This document shows, piece after piece, positions 1 through 5,324 of a stretch of 5,324 nt of DNA. A model generated the notes under the pieces. The model worked only from the letters and a program-made list of their open reading frames with translations, was not told the origin of the DNA and searched no databases. Location of the stretch: contig JALSHQ010000075.1 of NCBI GenBank assembly GCA_026982145.1, positions 1-5,324 on the forward strand, written 5' to 3'. The number at the start of each line of letters is the position of its first letter. Position 1 is the first letter of the stretch. A program made the position numbers and the translations under genes. This DNA is from Gammaproteobacteria bacterium. GTDB taxonomy: Bacteria > Pseudomonadota > Gammaproteobacteria > SZUA-140.

Positions 1-1050
1 TCAAACTTTAAACCTTTCATCTATTCTGCCGCGCTTGAAAAAGGCTTTACTGCTGCCAGCATGATCAACGACGCACCGGTTGTTTTTGATGACGCTGGAC
101 TCGAAAGCGCTTGGCGGCCAGAGAACTATAGCGGTAAATTCTTTGGTCCGACCCGCCTGCGTCTGGCTTTGGTCAAATCCCGTAATCTGGTTTCAATCCG
201 CTTGATGCGCTCCATCGGCATCCGTTATGCACTTGAGTATGTCGGCCGTTTTGGCTTTGATACCGACACCCTCCCCCGAGACCTTTCACTGGCGCTCGGC
301 AGTGGTGCGGTAACACCACTGCAACTTGCTGCGGGCTATGCGGTACTTGCCAATGGCGGCTACAGTGTCACCCCCCATCTGATCAAACAGATTATAGACG
401 CCGATGGTGCAGTACTGTTCGAGGCCAATCCACCCACCGTCTGCCGTAAAGACTGCATCACCCCGGCAGATGAAATTGATGCTTTGATTTTGGGCGAGAC
501 AGCCGAGGGTGTAACCACTCGCCCCCTCAATATCGCAAAGCGCGTAGCCTCTGAAGAGAACATCTATTTGATGACCTCCATGCTGCGCGATGTCATCAAG
601 CGGGGCACCGGCCGCCGTGCGCTACAATTAAAACGCAATGATCTGGCCGGAAAAACAGGCACCACAAATGACCAACAAGACGCGTGGTTTTCAGGCTACA
701 ACGCTGATGTGGCTACGATTGCTTGGGTCGGTTTTGATCAGGTTCGCTCGCTGGGGAACCGTGAAACTGGTGGACGTGCAGCACTCCCGATGTGGATCTA
801 CTACATGAAAGAGGCGCTGAAAGGCACCCCTGAAAAACCACTGGAACGCCCCCCCGGATTAATCACTGTACGCATTGATCCAGATAATGGCCTGCTTGCA
901 GAAAGCAATCAACCCGATGCGATCTTTGAAACGTTTAGAAGCCAGTATGTGCCGACGCGTTACAGCAGACCCAAAGCCGAGCAGCCGCCCATTTCAGATG
1001 ATAACTCGGCGACACCGACTGCTGATGAGCCACCTGCTCAGCTTTTCTAG
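1..1050 (+). CDS. mrcA: Penicillin-binding protein 1A (class A PBP), C-terminal transpeptidase part; 5' end outside window
   Basis: This is the 3' portion (349 residues) of a bifunctional peptidoglycan synthase. The full protein is an inner-membrane enzyme with a periplasmic glycosyltransferase domain, which is missing here, and a transpeptidase domain that cross-links stem peptides. The reading frame is open from base 1. All three penicillin-binding motifs are visible: SNFK at fragment residues 1-4 (the active-site serine is the first codon of the window), SRN at residues 60-62 (bases 178-186), and KTGT at residues 218-221 (bases 652-663) followed by a typical DAWFSGY segment. After the domain come the conserved RPPGLITV segment and a Pro/Ser/acidic tail of about 35 residues ending in AQLF. 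The E. coli PBP1a end, as I recall it, is similar (ELF). The ATG at 61 is an internal Met, not the start. The next gene begins 12 nt downstream on the same strand. The family is certain; PBP1A rather than PBP1B is very likely from the motif context and tail. Confidence 0.96.
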   Translation, partial: SNFKPFIYSAALEKGFTAASMINDAPVVFDDAGLESAWRPENYSGKFFGPTRLRLALVKSRNLVSIRLMRSIGIRYALEYVGRFGFDTDTLPRDLSLALGSGAVTPLQLAAGYAVLANGGYSVTPHLIKQIIDADGAVLFEANPPTVCRKDCITPADEIDALILGETAEGVTTRPLNIAKRVASEENIYLMTSMLRDVIKRGTGRRALQLKRNDLAGKTGTTNDQQDAWFSGYNADVATIAWVGFDQVRSLGNRETGGRAALPMWIYYMKEALKGTPEKPLERPPGLITVRIDPDNGLLAESNQPDAIFETFRSQYVPTRYSRPKAEQPPISDDNSATPTADEPPAQLF

Positions 1051-1062
1051 CGAGAATCAGGC

Positions 1063-1674
1063 GTGACTCATGCTAAAAAATCACATCGCCTACGCCAGCA
1101 GCTTGCTGTTGAAGCCGCTCGCATTATGACCGAAGAAGGTGTCCTTGATTTTCATACCGCCAAACGCAAAGCTGCGGATCGAGTCGGCGTTATCAATGAC
1201 CAGGTGATGCCGCGCAACATAGAGATTGAGCTGGCATTAAAGGAGTATCAGGCGATTTTCCGAGCGGAGCAGCAACCGGCCCAGCTCTCTGCACTGCGAA
1301 AAACAGCCATTACCGTGATGCAATTGCTTAGCGATTTTTCACCTCGCTTGGTCGGGTCTGTGCTGCGCGGCAGTGCGGATCAGTACACCACCATCGACAT
1401 CCACCTCTTTTCAGACAACAGCCTCTCGCTTGACTGGCTGCTCATTGAACATCACATTCCGTTTAATATGAGTGAGCGCGAGTACCGTTTCAAGGGTGAT
1501 GTTATTGAGCGCTATCCGCTCTACCTCATTGAGGGGGAGGGGGATGCTGATGTAGCGCTGACGGTATTCCCTGAAAGAGGGGTTCGCCAGCCCCCCAAAA
1601 GCCCACTGGATGGAAAATCTATTCAGCGGGCTTCAATTTCAGAAGTACAAGCACTACTTCAAAAGGTTCCTTAG
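1063..1674 (+). CDS. Conserved hypothetical protein with degenerate nucleotidyltransferase-like domain
   Basis: This 203-residue soluble protein has no signal peptide or membrane segment. Residues 7-43 form a basic helical N-terminal region (EAARIMTEEGV, then AKRKAADRVG). A middle helical stretch runs to about residue 95. Then comes a core resembling the Pol-beta-type nucleotidyltransferase fold: LVGSVLRGSA at 96-105, including the GS at 98-99, followed by IDIHLF at 111-116. Active members normally carry Asp-x-Asp/Glu after the GS turn; here it is Asp112-Ile-His114. The later strand DVALTVF (163-169) has Ala where a third acidic residue is usual. The C-terminal RQPPKSPLDGKSIQRAS resembles gammaproteobacterial proteins I remember as hypothetical, sometimes mislabelled as muramate-alanine ligase. 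Activity is therefore doubtful and the function unknown. The start is GTG at 1063; the Shine-Dalgarno is weak (GAG at 1052-1054), but the N-terminus fits the family from there. It lies 12 nt after PBP1A, suggesting one transcript, and its TAG overlaps the convergent gltA stop. Confidence 0.85.
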   Translation: MTHAKKSHRLRQQLAVEAARIMTEEGVLDFHTAKRKAADRVGVINDQVMPRNIEIELALKEYQAIFRAEQQPAQLSALRKTAITVMQLLSDFSPRLVGSVLRGSADQYTTIDIHLFSDNSLSLDWLLIEHHIPFNMSEREYRFKGDVIERYPLYLIEGEGDADVALTVFPERGVRQPPKSPLDGKSIQRASISEVQALLQKVP

Positions 1675-2975
1675 CGCTTCTCGACTGGAACATAATCACG
1701 CACATCCTTGCCCACATACATCTGTCGTGGGCGCCCAATACGTTGCCCCGGCTCACTGATCATCTCCATCCACTGAGAGACCCAGCCCACCGTGCGAGCA
1801 ACAGCAAACATCACCGTGAACATATTGGTTGGAATGCCTAGCGCCTTGTAGATGATGCCCGAATAAAAGTCGACATTCGGATAGAGCTTTTTCTCGATAA
1901 AATAATCATCTTTGAGTGCAATCTCTTCCAGCCCCATTGCGAGCTCAAACATCGGGTCATTGGGGTCTCCAAATTTCTCCAGCACCTCGTAACACATTTT
2001 GCGAATGATCGTAGCGCGTGGATCATGGTTTTTATAGACCCGGTGGCCAAAACCCATCAAGCGAAATGGATCATCTTTATCTTTTGCCTTTGCAATATAT
2101 TTAGCAATATTGGAGGTGTCGCCAATCTCATTTAACATATGCAATACCGCCTCATTGGCACCGCCATGCGCCGGCCCCCAAAGTGCAGTGATGCCAGAAG
2201 AGATGCAAGCAAATGGATTAGAACCAGAACTTCCCGAGAGGCGGACGGTTGCGGTACTCGCATTCTGTTCATGATCCGCATGCAGAATAAAAATCATATC
2301 AAGCGCCTTTTCAGCCACTGGGTCCACCACGTAATCTTCACTCGGCACCGAGAACATCATGTGCAATAGATTACCGCAGTAGCTCAAGCTGTTTTTTGGA
2401 TAGATAAACGGTTCACCGATGGAGTACTTGTAGCAGGCCGCCGCAATCGTCGGCATCTTTGCCAACATGCGATGCGCCGCAATCACGCGGTGGCGTGGAT
2501 CGTGAACATCAGTTGAGTCATGATAAAAGGCTGACAATGACCCAACGACACCCACCATGCTCGCCATCGGATGTGCATCGTGATAAAAGCCTTTATAAAA
2601 AGTTCGAAGGCTCTCTTTTAGCATGGTGTGGCGGCTAATCATGCTGACAAAGTCATCTAGCTTCTCTTTGCCTGGCAACTCGCCATTCATCAACAGATAA
2701 GAGACCTCAAGAAAGCTGCTACTTTCTGCCAACTGCTCAATGGGGTAGCCGCGGTAACGCAATATTCCTTTGTCGCCATCAATAAAGGTGATGCCACTGC
2801 GACAGCTTGCTGTCGACTGGAAACCGGGGTCAAACGTAAGATAACCGTGATCCCGATAGAGCGTACTGATATCAATGGCAGGAATCCCCTGCCCATCTTT
2901 TAGCGCAGGCAGTTCGATACGCTTACCCGTTTCATTGTCCGTAATGGTAAAGGTCTTGTTACCCATCTGATTCAT
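1671..2975 (-). CDS. gltA: Citrate synthase, type II (hexameric, E. coli GltA type)
   Basis: This enzyme condenses oxaloacetate and acetyl-CoA to citrate, the entry step of the TCA cycle, in the cytoplasm. The 434-residue length fits the long type II form (E. coli is about 427), which is commonly inhibited by NADH. The catalytic triad is intact: His270 in GPAHGG, His311 in GFGHRVY and Asp369 in PNVDFYSG. These match E. coli His264, His305 and Asp362, with one extra residue in the 335-345 loop. Other hallmarks are HADHEQNAS (232-240), the N-terminal beta-rich segment and the R-RPRQMYVG end. The position of E. coli Cys206, near the NADH site, is Ser212 here (VPSEDY). Two starts are possible: ATG at 2975, preceded by GGTGAG at 6 nt, or ATG at 2966 (Met4), with GAGGGAG 9 nt upstream. 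It follows mdh by 20 nt with no terminator between, so the two are probably co-transcribed. It ends in TAA overlapping the converging gene's TAG. Confidence 0.97.
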   Translation of the reverse strand: MNQMGNKTFTITDNETGKRIELPALKDGQGIPAIDISTLYRDHGYLTFDPGFQSTASCRSGITFIDGDKGILRYRGYPIEQLAESSSFLEVSYLLMNGELPGKEKLDDFVSMISRHTMLKESLRTFYKGFYHDAHPMASMVGVVGSLSAFYHDSTDVHDPRHRVIAAHRMLAKMPTIAAACYKYSIGEPFIYPKNSLSYCGNLLHMMFSVPSEDYVVDPVAEKALDMIFILHADHEQNASTATVRLSGSSGSNPFACISSGITALWGPAHGGANEAVLHMLNEIGDTSNIAKYIAKAKDKDDPFRLMGFGHRVYKNHDPRATIIRKMCYEVLEKFGDPNDPMFELAMGLEEIALKDDYFIEKKLYPNVDFYSGIIYKALGIPTNMFTVMFAVARTVGWVSQWMEMISEPGQRIGRPRQMYVGKDVRDYVPVEKR

Positions 2976-2987
2976 CTCCCTCTCACC
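2976..2987 (-). promoter_or_regulatory. Ribosome binding region of gltA, ambiguous between two starts
   Basis: The 20-nt mdh-gltA spacer reads, on the minus strand, GGTGAG (2987-2982) followed by AGGGAG directly abutting the first ATG (2975). GGTGAG is 6 nt from that ATG and pairs with the anti-Shine-Dalgarno end. The purine block GAGGGAG has zero spacing to the first ATG but an ideal 9 nt to the second in-frame ATG at 2966. Either start, or both, could be used; they differ by three residues. Confidence 0.6.
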
Positions 2988-2995
2988 AGTCTTGT

Positions 2996-3919
2996 TCAGG
3001 ATATTAACGCAATGTCTTTTGTGACTTGTTCTGATGATTGCTTGAACAGCTGTGCTTCTTCATCACTCAACGGCAACTCAATGACTTTTTCAACGCCCCC
3101 GGCACCCAACACGACCGGCACCCCGAGCGCGATATCTTGTTCACCATACTCGCCATCCAGCATCGCAACACAAGGCAAGATACGTTTGCGATCATTGCAG
3201 ATCGCATCGATCATCGTGGCCACCGCGGCGGCGGGTGAGTCGTTAGCGCTACTAGTCTTTTTAAGCGCTAGAATTTCAGCGCCACCATTTCGGGTGCGGG
3301 TGACAATGCGGTCAATCGTGGCGGCATCTAAAAAATTACTCACGGGAATACCGCTGATGGTAGTGTAGCTGATCATCGGTACCATGGAGTCGCCGTGGCC
3401 ACCGAGCACCATCGCTGAAACATCGAGGTTTGAATAGCCGGTCTCCATGGCAATAAAGCTCGCCATGCGCGCGGCGTCCAACACCCCTGACAATCCAAAT
3501 ACACGGCTGCGATCCCAACCTGTCGCTTTCCAAAAAGCGTATGACATCACATCGACCGGGTTTGTTACCAGAATCACCATCGCATCGGGGGCGTACTCCA
3601 TCACATCATCTGCAATCGGGCGGATCACCGCGAGATTAGCCTCTAATACATCTGAGCGTGACATCCCCGGTTTGCGTGGCAGGCCTGCGGTAATGACCAC
3701 AATGCTGGAGCCGGCAATCGCCTCATTGCTTTCATCGCCACTCACTCGGGTATCAAAACCAAATAGCGGTGCAGACTCTTGCAAGTCCAGCGCTGTGCCC
3801 TTGGCCACCCCTTCACGGATATCGGTCAGCACCACTTCGTGAGCATTATCACGGTAAGCCAAAATCTGTGCGGTTGACTCTCCAACCCGACCCGCACCAA
3901 TAATCGAAATCTTTTTCAT
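2996..3919 (-). CDS. mdh: Malate dehydrogenase, LDH-like (type 3), NAD-dependent
   Basis: This cytoplasmic TCA enzyme interconverts malate and oxaloacetate with NAD. The 307 residues cover a complete LDH/MDH fold. The Rossmann motif GAGRVG is at 8-13, and Asp33 (LTDI) ends the second strand, which indicates NAD rather than NADP. The mobile loop LPRKPGMSR holds Arg82, at the LDH Gln102 position that selects malate over lactate, and Arg88, the polarising arginine. TNPVDVMSY is at 119-127. Asp148 and Arg151 (LDAAR) and His175 (GGHGD) complete the Asp-His relay and carboxylate clamp. The segment usually seen as a GSA-aromatic-AP motif reads TSSANDSPAAA (222-232) here, an unusual substitution near the substrate pocket. 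The start ATG at 3919 has AAGGAG 5 nt upstream. The gene is first in a likely mdh-gltA transcript, whose next step consumes its oxaloacetate. Many gammaproteobacteria use a different MDH type, so the LDH-like form is informative about lineage. Confidence 0.96.
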   Translation of the reverse strand: MKKISIIGAGRVGESTAQILAYRDNAHEVVLTDIREGVAKGTALDLQESAPLFGFDTRVSGDESNEAIAGSSIVVITAGLPRKPGMSRSDVLEANLAVIRPIADDVMEYAPDAMVILVTNPVDVMSYAFWKATGWDRSRVFGLSGVLDAARMASFIAMETGYSNLDVSAMVLGGHGDSMVPMISYTTISGIPVSNFLDAATIDRIVTRTRNGGAEILALKKTSSANDSPAAAVATMIDAICNDRKRILPCVAMLDGEYGEQDIALGVPVVLGAGGVEKVIELPLSDEEAQLFKQSSEQVTKDIALIS

Positions 3920-3923
3920 GCTA

Positions 3924-3947
3924 GCTCCTTAGCGCTCTTAGCTCTTA
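3924..3947 (-). repeat. Short tandem repeat in the mdh leader
   Basis: Read on the minus strand, two perfect adjacent copies of TAAGAGC (3947-3934) are followed after GC by a variant copy, TAAGGAGC (3931-3924), which contains the Shine-Dalgarno site. The three purine-rich units lie within 30 nt of the start codon. They may be a chance expansion, or they may offer extra weak ribosome contacts; the sequence does not tell. Confidence 0.55.
3925..3930 (-). promoter_or_regulatory. Shine-Dalgarno site of mdh
   Basis: AAGGAG on the minus strand lies 5 nt (CTAGC) before the ATG at 3919. It is a strong canonical site and fixes the mdh start. It is also part of the third, imperfect copy of the TAAGAGC repeat just upstream. 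Confidence 0.85.
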
Positions 3948-4022
3948 TGTACCGAATGTTGAGAACCTTATTCCATTCTTAACGATTGCATCCACTGGGA
4001 TGAATCGGCAGCCCTGACAATA

Positions 4023-4036
4023 AATTGAATTCGATT
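4023..4036. promoter_or_regulatory. Imperfect palindrome, possible operator at the mdh promoter
   Basis: AATTGAATTCGATT is a 14-bp palindrome with a single mismatched pair (T4026/G4033). It overlaps the downstream part of the TATAAT box and the predicted transcript start. That is where a repressor would block initiation. I cannot assign it to a known regulator. Confidence 0.3.
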
Positions 4037-4039
4037 ATA
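4034..4039 (-). promoter_or_regulatory. Candidate sigma-70 -10 box for mdh-gltA
   Basis: A perfect TATAAT lies on the minus strand 28 nt beyond the malic enzyme stop. It predicts a transcript start near 4027 and a leader of about 108 nt before mdh. No good -35 box is seen: the hexamer at 17-nt spacing (4062-4057) is TGATGA. There is no TGn extension. A weak -35 would fit activator dependence, but the match could also be chance in an AT-rich gap. The position, in the only long intergenic space of the cluster, supports the call. Confidence 0.5.
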
Positions 4040-4066
4040 TAGATAGCCCTGTTATTTCATCACCAT

Positions 4067-5324
4067 CTATGCGTAGCAGCGATGCTCAATGCGAGGGTAA
4101 AATTCTGGGTAATCCATGCTCGCCACACCAGACTCCACGGCCGCATAGGCCACTGATGCCGGGACGCGGTCAATCAAACGTGGATCAAGCGGTGTTGGAA
4201 TGATGTAATTACGCCCAAAGCTTAGCTTATCCAGTTTGTAGGCGCTCAACACCTCCTGCGGCACCGGCTCACGTGCCAGATCGGCGAGGGCGTAGACAGC
4301 GGCAATCATCATATGCTCATTGATCTTGCTCGCACGCACATCCAATGCGCCACGGAAGATGAACGGGAAGCCCAATACATTATTGACCTGATTGGGAAAA
4401 TCACTGCGCCCCGTCGCCATAATCAGATCATCACGCACCGCATTCGCAACGGCGGGATAGATTTCAGGGTCGGGGTTTGAGAGTGCAAACACAATCGGCT
4501 TGGGCGCCATTGCGGCGATATGTTCTGGGCTCACCAAATCGGGGCCTGAGAGCCCGATAAAAACATCCGCCCCGTTCATCGCATCCGCAAGCGTTCTGTC
4601 ATCTGTCTCAACCGCAAACTCTTCCTTGAATTCATTGAGATGATCTCGACCACGATAAATCACACCGCGGCGATCAAGCATCCGCAGGTTTTCCTTTTTC
4701 GCTCCCAGCGCCAACAGCAAGCGCATCGATGCAATCGCTGCCGCACCGGCACCCAAGCAGACAATCTTCGCCTGTGGCAAGCGCTTCTCCTGCAACTCCA
4801 GACCATTGATCAGCCCCGCGGCGGTGATGACCGCAGTACCGTGCTGGTCATCATGAAAAACAGGGATGTCGAGCGCTTCGCTCAAACGCTGCTCAATTTC
4901 AAAACAATGTGGCGATGCGATATCTTCAAGGTTAATCCCACCAAATGTCGGTGCGATATTAATCACCGTATTGATGAAATCCTCGGGGTCTTTAGCCACC
5001 ACTTCAATATCAAAAACATCGATATCTGCAAATTTCTTAAACAGCACCCCCTTCCCTTCCATCACCGGTTTGCTGGCCAAGCTGCCCACATTACCCAGCC
5101 CCAGCACTGCGCTGCCATCGGTAATCACCGCAACCAAATTTCCTTTCGCGGTGTATTTGTATGCTGCTTCAGGGTCTTTAGCAATTTCGCGTACCGGCTC
5201 TGCCACACCCGGGGTGTAGGCAAGCCCCAAGTCATCTTGCGTCATGCAAGACTTGGTAATCGAGATACAGATCTTGCCCGGCTCCGGTTGCGCGTGATAA
5301 TTGAGCGCTGCTTGCTTTTTCTCT
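4067..5324 (-). CDS. maeB: Malic enzyme, short MaeB-like form without phosphotransacetylase domain; 5' end just outside window
   Basis: This cytoplasmic enzyme oxidatively decarboxylates malate to pyruvate and CO2 with NAD(P)+. The frame is open to the right edge, giving 418 residues. The first visible residues (EKKQAALNYHAQPEPGKI) align with E. coli MaeB from about residue 4, so only a few residues are missing; the ATG at 5245 is internal. Fragment positions 36 (Tyr in AYTPGVAEP), 91 (Lys in MEGKGVLFK), 133-134 (Glu-Asp in NLEDIA) and 159 (Asp in HDDQHGTA) match MaeB Tyr39, Lys94, Glu136-Asp137 and Asp162, the catalytic and metal ligands. The nucleotide-binding GAGAAAIA is at 191-198, and LSNPDPE and TGRSDFPNQVNN follow. 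The protein stops at HRCYA, where MaeB continues into a phosphotransacetylase-like domain, so it is a stand-alone malic enzyme. The cofactor is not decidable: Asp217 in MLDRRGVIY ends the second Rossmann strand but is common in this family. It is followed by a 147-nt gap and mdh. Confidence 0.95.
   Translation of the reverse strand, partial: EKKQAALNYHAQPEPGKICISITKSCMTQDDLGLAYTPGVAEPVREIAKDPEAAYKYTAKGNLVAVITDGSAVLGLGNVGSLASKPVMEGKGVLFKKFADIDVFDIEVVAKDPEDFINTVINIAPTFGGINLEDIASPHCFEIEQRLSEALDIPVFHDDQHGTAVITAAGLINGLELQEKRLPQAKIVCLGAGAAAIASMRLLLALGAKKENLRMLDRRGVIYRGRDHLNEFKEEFAVETDDRTLADAMNGADVFIGLSGPDLVSPEHIAAMAPKPIVFALSNPDPEIYPAVANAVRDDLIMATGRSDFPNQVNNVLGFPFIFRGALDVRASKINEHMMIAAVYALADLAREPVPQEVLSAYKLDKLSFGRNYIIPTPLDPRLIDRVPASVAYAAVESGVASMDYPEFYPRIEHRCYA

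Noticed and set aside
61..63. ATG as a start for the PBP1A segment
   Set aside because: The frame is open to base 1 and the upstream codons encode the essential SNFK motif.
849..855. Run of seven C as a frameshift site in mrcA
   Set aside because: The frame continues into conserved sequence (RPPGLITV) to a normal C-terminus, so no shift is needed.
1533..1543. GGGGGAGGGGG as a quadruplex-type element
   Set aside because: There are only two G-runs, encoding Glu/Gly codons; too few for an intramolecular quadruplex.
1579..1596. GGGG...CCCC hairpin inside the nucleotidyltransferase-like gene
   Set aside because: It is a 4-bp stem within coding sequence, followed only by a short A-run on the plus strand; it is explained by Gly and Pro codons.
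1666..1691. GTTCC/GGAAC inverted repeat at the convergent stops as a terminator
   Set aside because: The stem is only 5 bp with a 16-nt loop and no U-run on either strand.
3447..3842. 131-codon open frame antisense to mdh
   Set aside because: It has no recognisable protein features and lies wholly inside a clear gene; it is a frame shadow of mdh codon use.
4866..5219. 117-codon open frame antisense to malic enzyme
   Set aside because: It is Ser/Thr/Ile-rich shadow translation opposite highly conserved catalytic motifs, with no sign of being a gene.
5243..5245. ATG as the malic enzyme start
   Set aside because: In-frame residues upstream to the window edge match the conserved malic enzyme N-terminus (for example NYHAQPEPGKI).
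1..5324. Mobile elements, CRISPR arrays, tRNA or phage genes
   Set aside because: No transposase-like frames, terminal repeats, spaced repeats or tRNA-like cloverleaf signals were seen; the coding regions are all housekeeping-like.

Overview
The window looks like ordinary chromosome from a gammaproteobacterium outside the Enterobacterales, with mid-range GC and tightly packed genes. The evidence is a class A PBP1A whose C-terminal half resembles the Pseudomonas/E. coli type, a hexameric-type (type II) citrate synthase close to E. coli GltA, an LDH-like (type 3) malate dehydrogenase, and a MaeB-like malic enzyme. I cannot name the genus. There are no mobile elements, CRISPR arrays, tRNAs or rRNAs, and no sign of recent transfer.

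Layout: (1) Positions 1-1050, plus strand, hold the 3' part of the peptidoglycan synthase PBP1A gene; the window opens exactly on the catalytic serine codon of the transpeptidase domain. (2) Positions 1063-1674, plus strand, hold a 203-residue protein with a nucleotidyltransferase-like GS motif but without the usual acidic catalytic residues; it starts with GTG 12 nt after PBP1A and is probably co-transcribed. (3) On the minus strand, reading right to left, come a 5'-truncated short-form malic enzyme (4067 to the right edge), a 147-nt gap with a likely promoter, malate dehydrogenase mdh (2996-3919), a 20-nt gap, and citrate synthase gltA (1671-2975). The gltA stop codon overlaps the stop codon of the converging plus-strand gene by 4 bp.

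The three minus-strand enzymes all work around malate and oxaloacetate. Mdh oxidises malate to oxaloacetate, GltA condenses oxaloacetate with acetyl-CoA to citrate, and malic enzyme decarboxylates malate to pyruvate and so can feed acetyl-CoA. mdh and gltA look like one transcript. The gap upstream of mdh has a perfect TATAAT, an overlapping imperfect palindrome (possible operator), and a short tandem repeat ending in a strong Shine-Dalgarno site.

I found no convincing new multi-gene system. The points most worth a second look are the degenerate nucleotidyltransferase-like protein beside PBP1A, the insertion-like position of mdh-gltA between PBP1A and malic enzyme, an unusual active-site segment in Mdh, and the palindrome over the mdh promoter.
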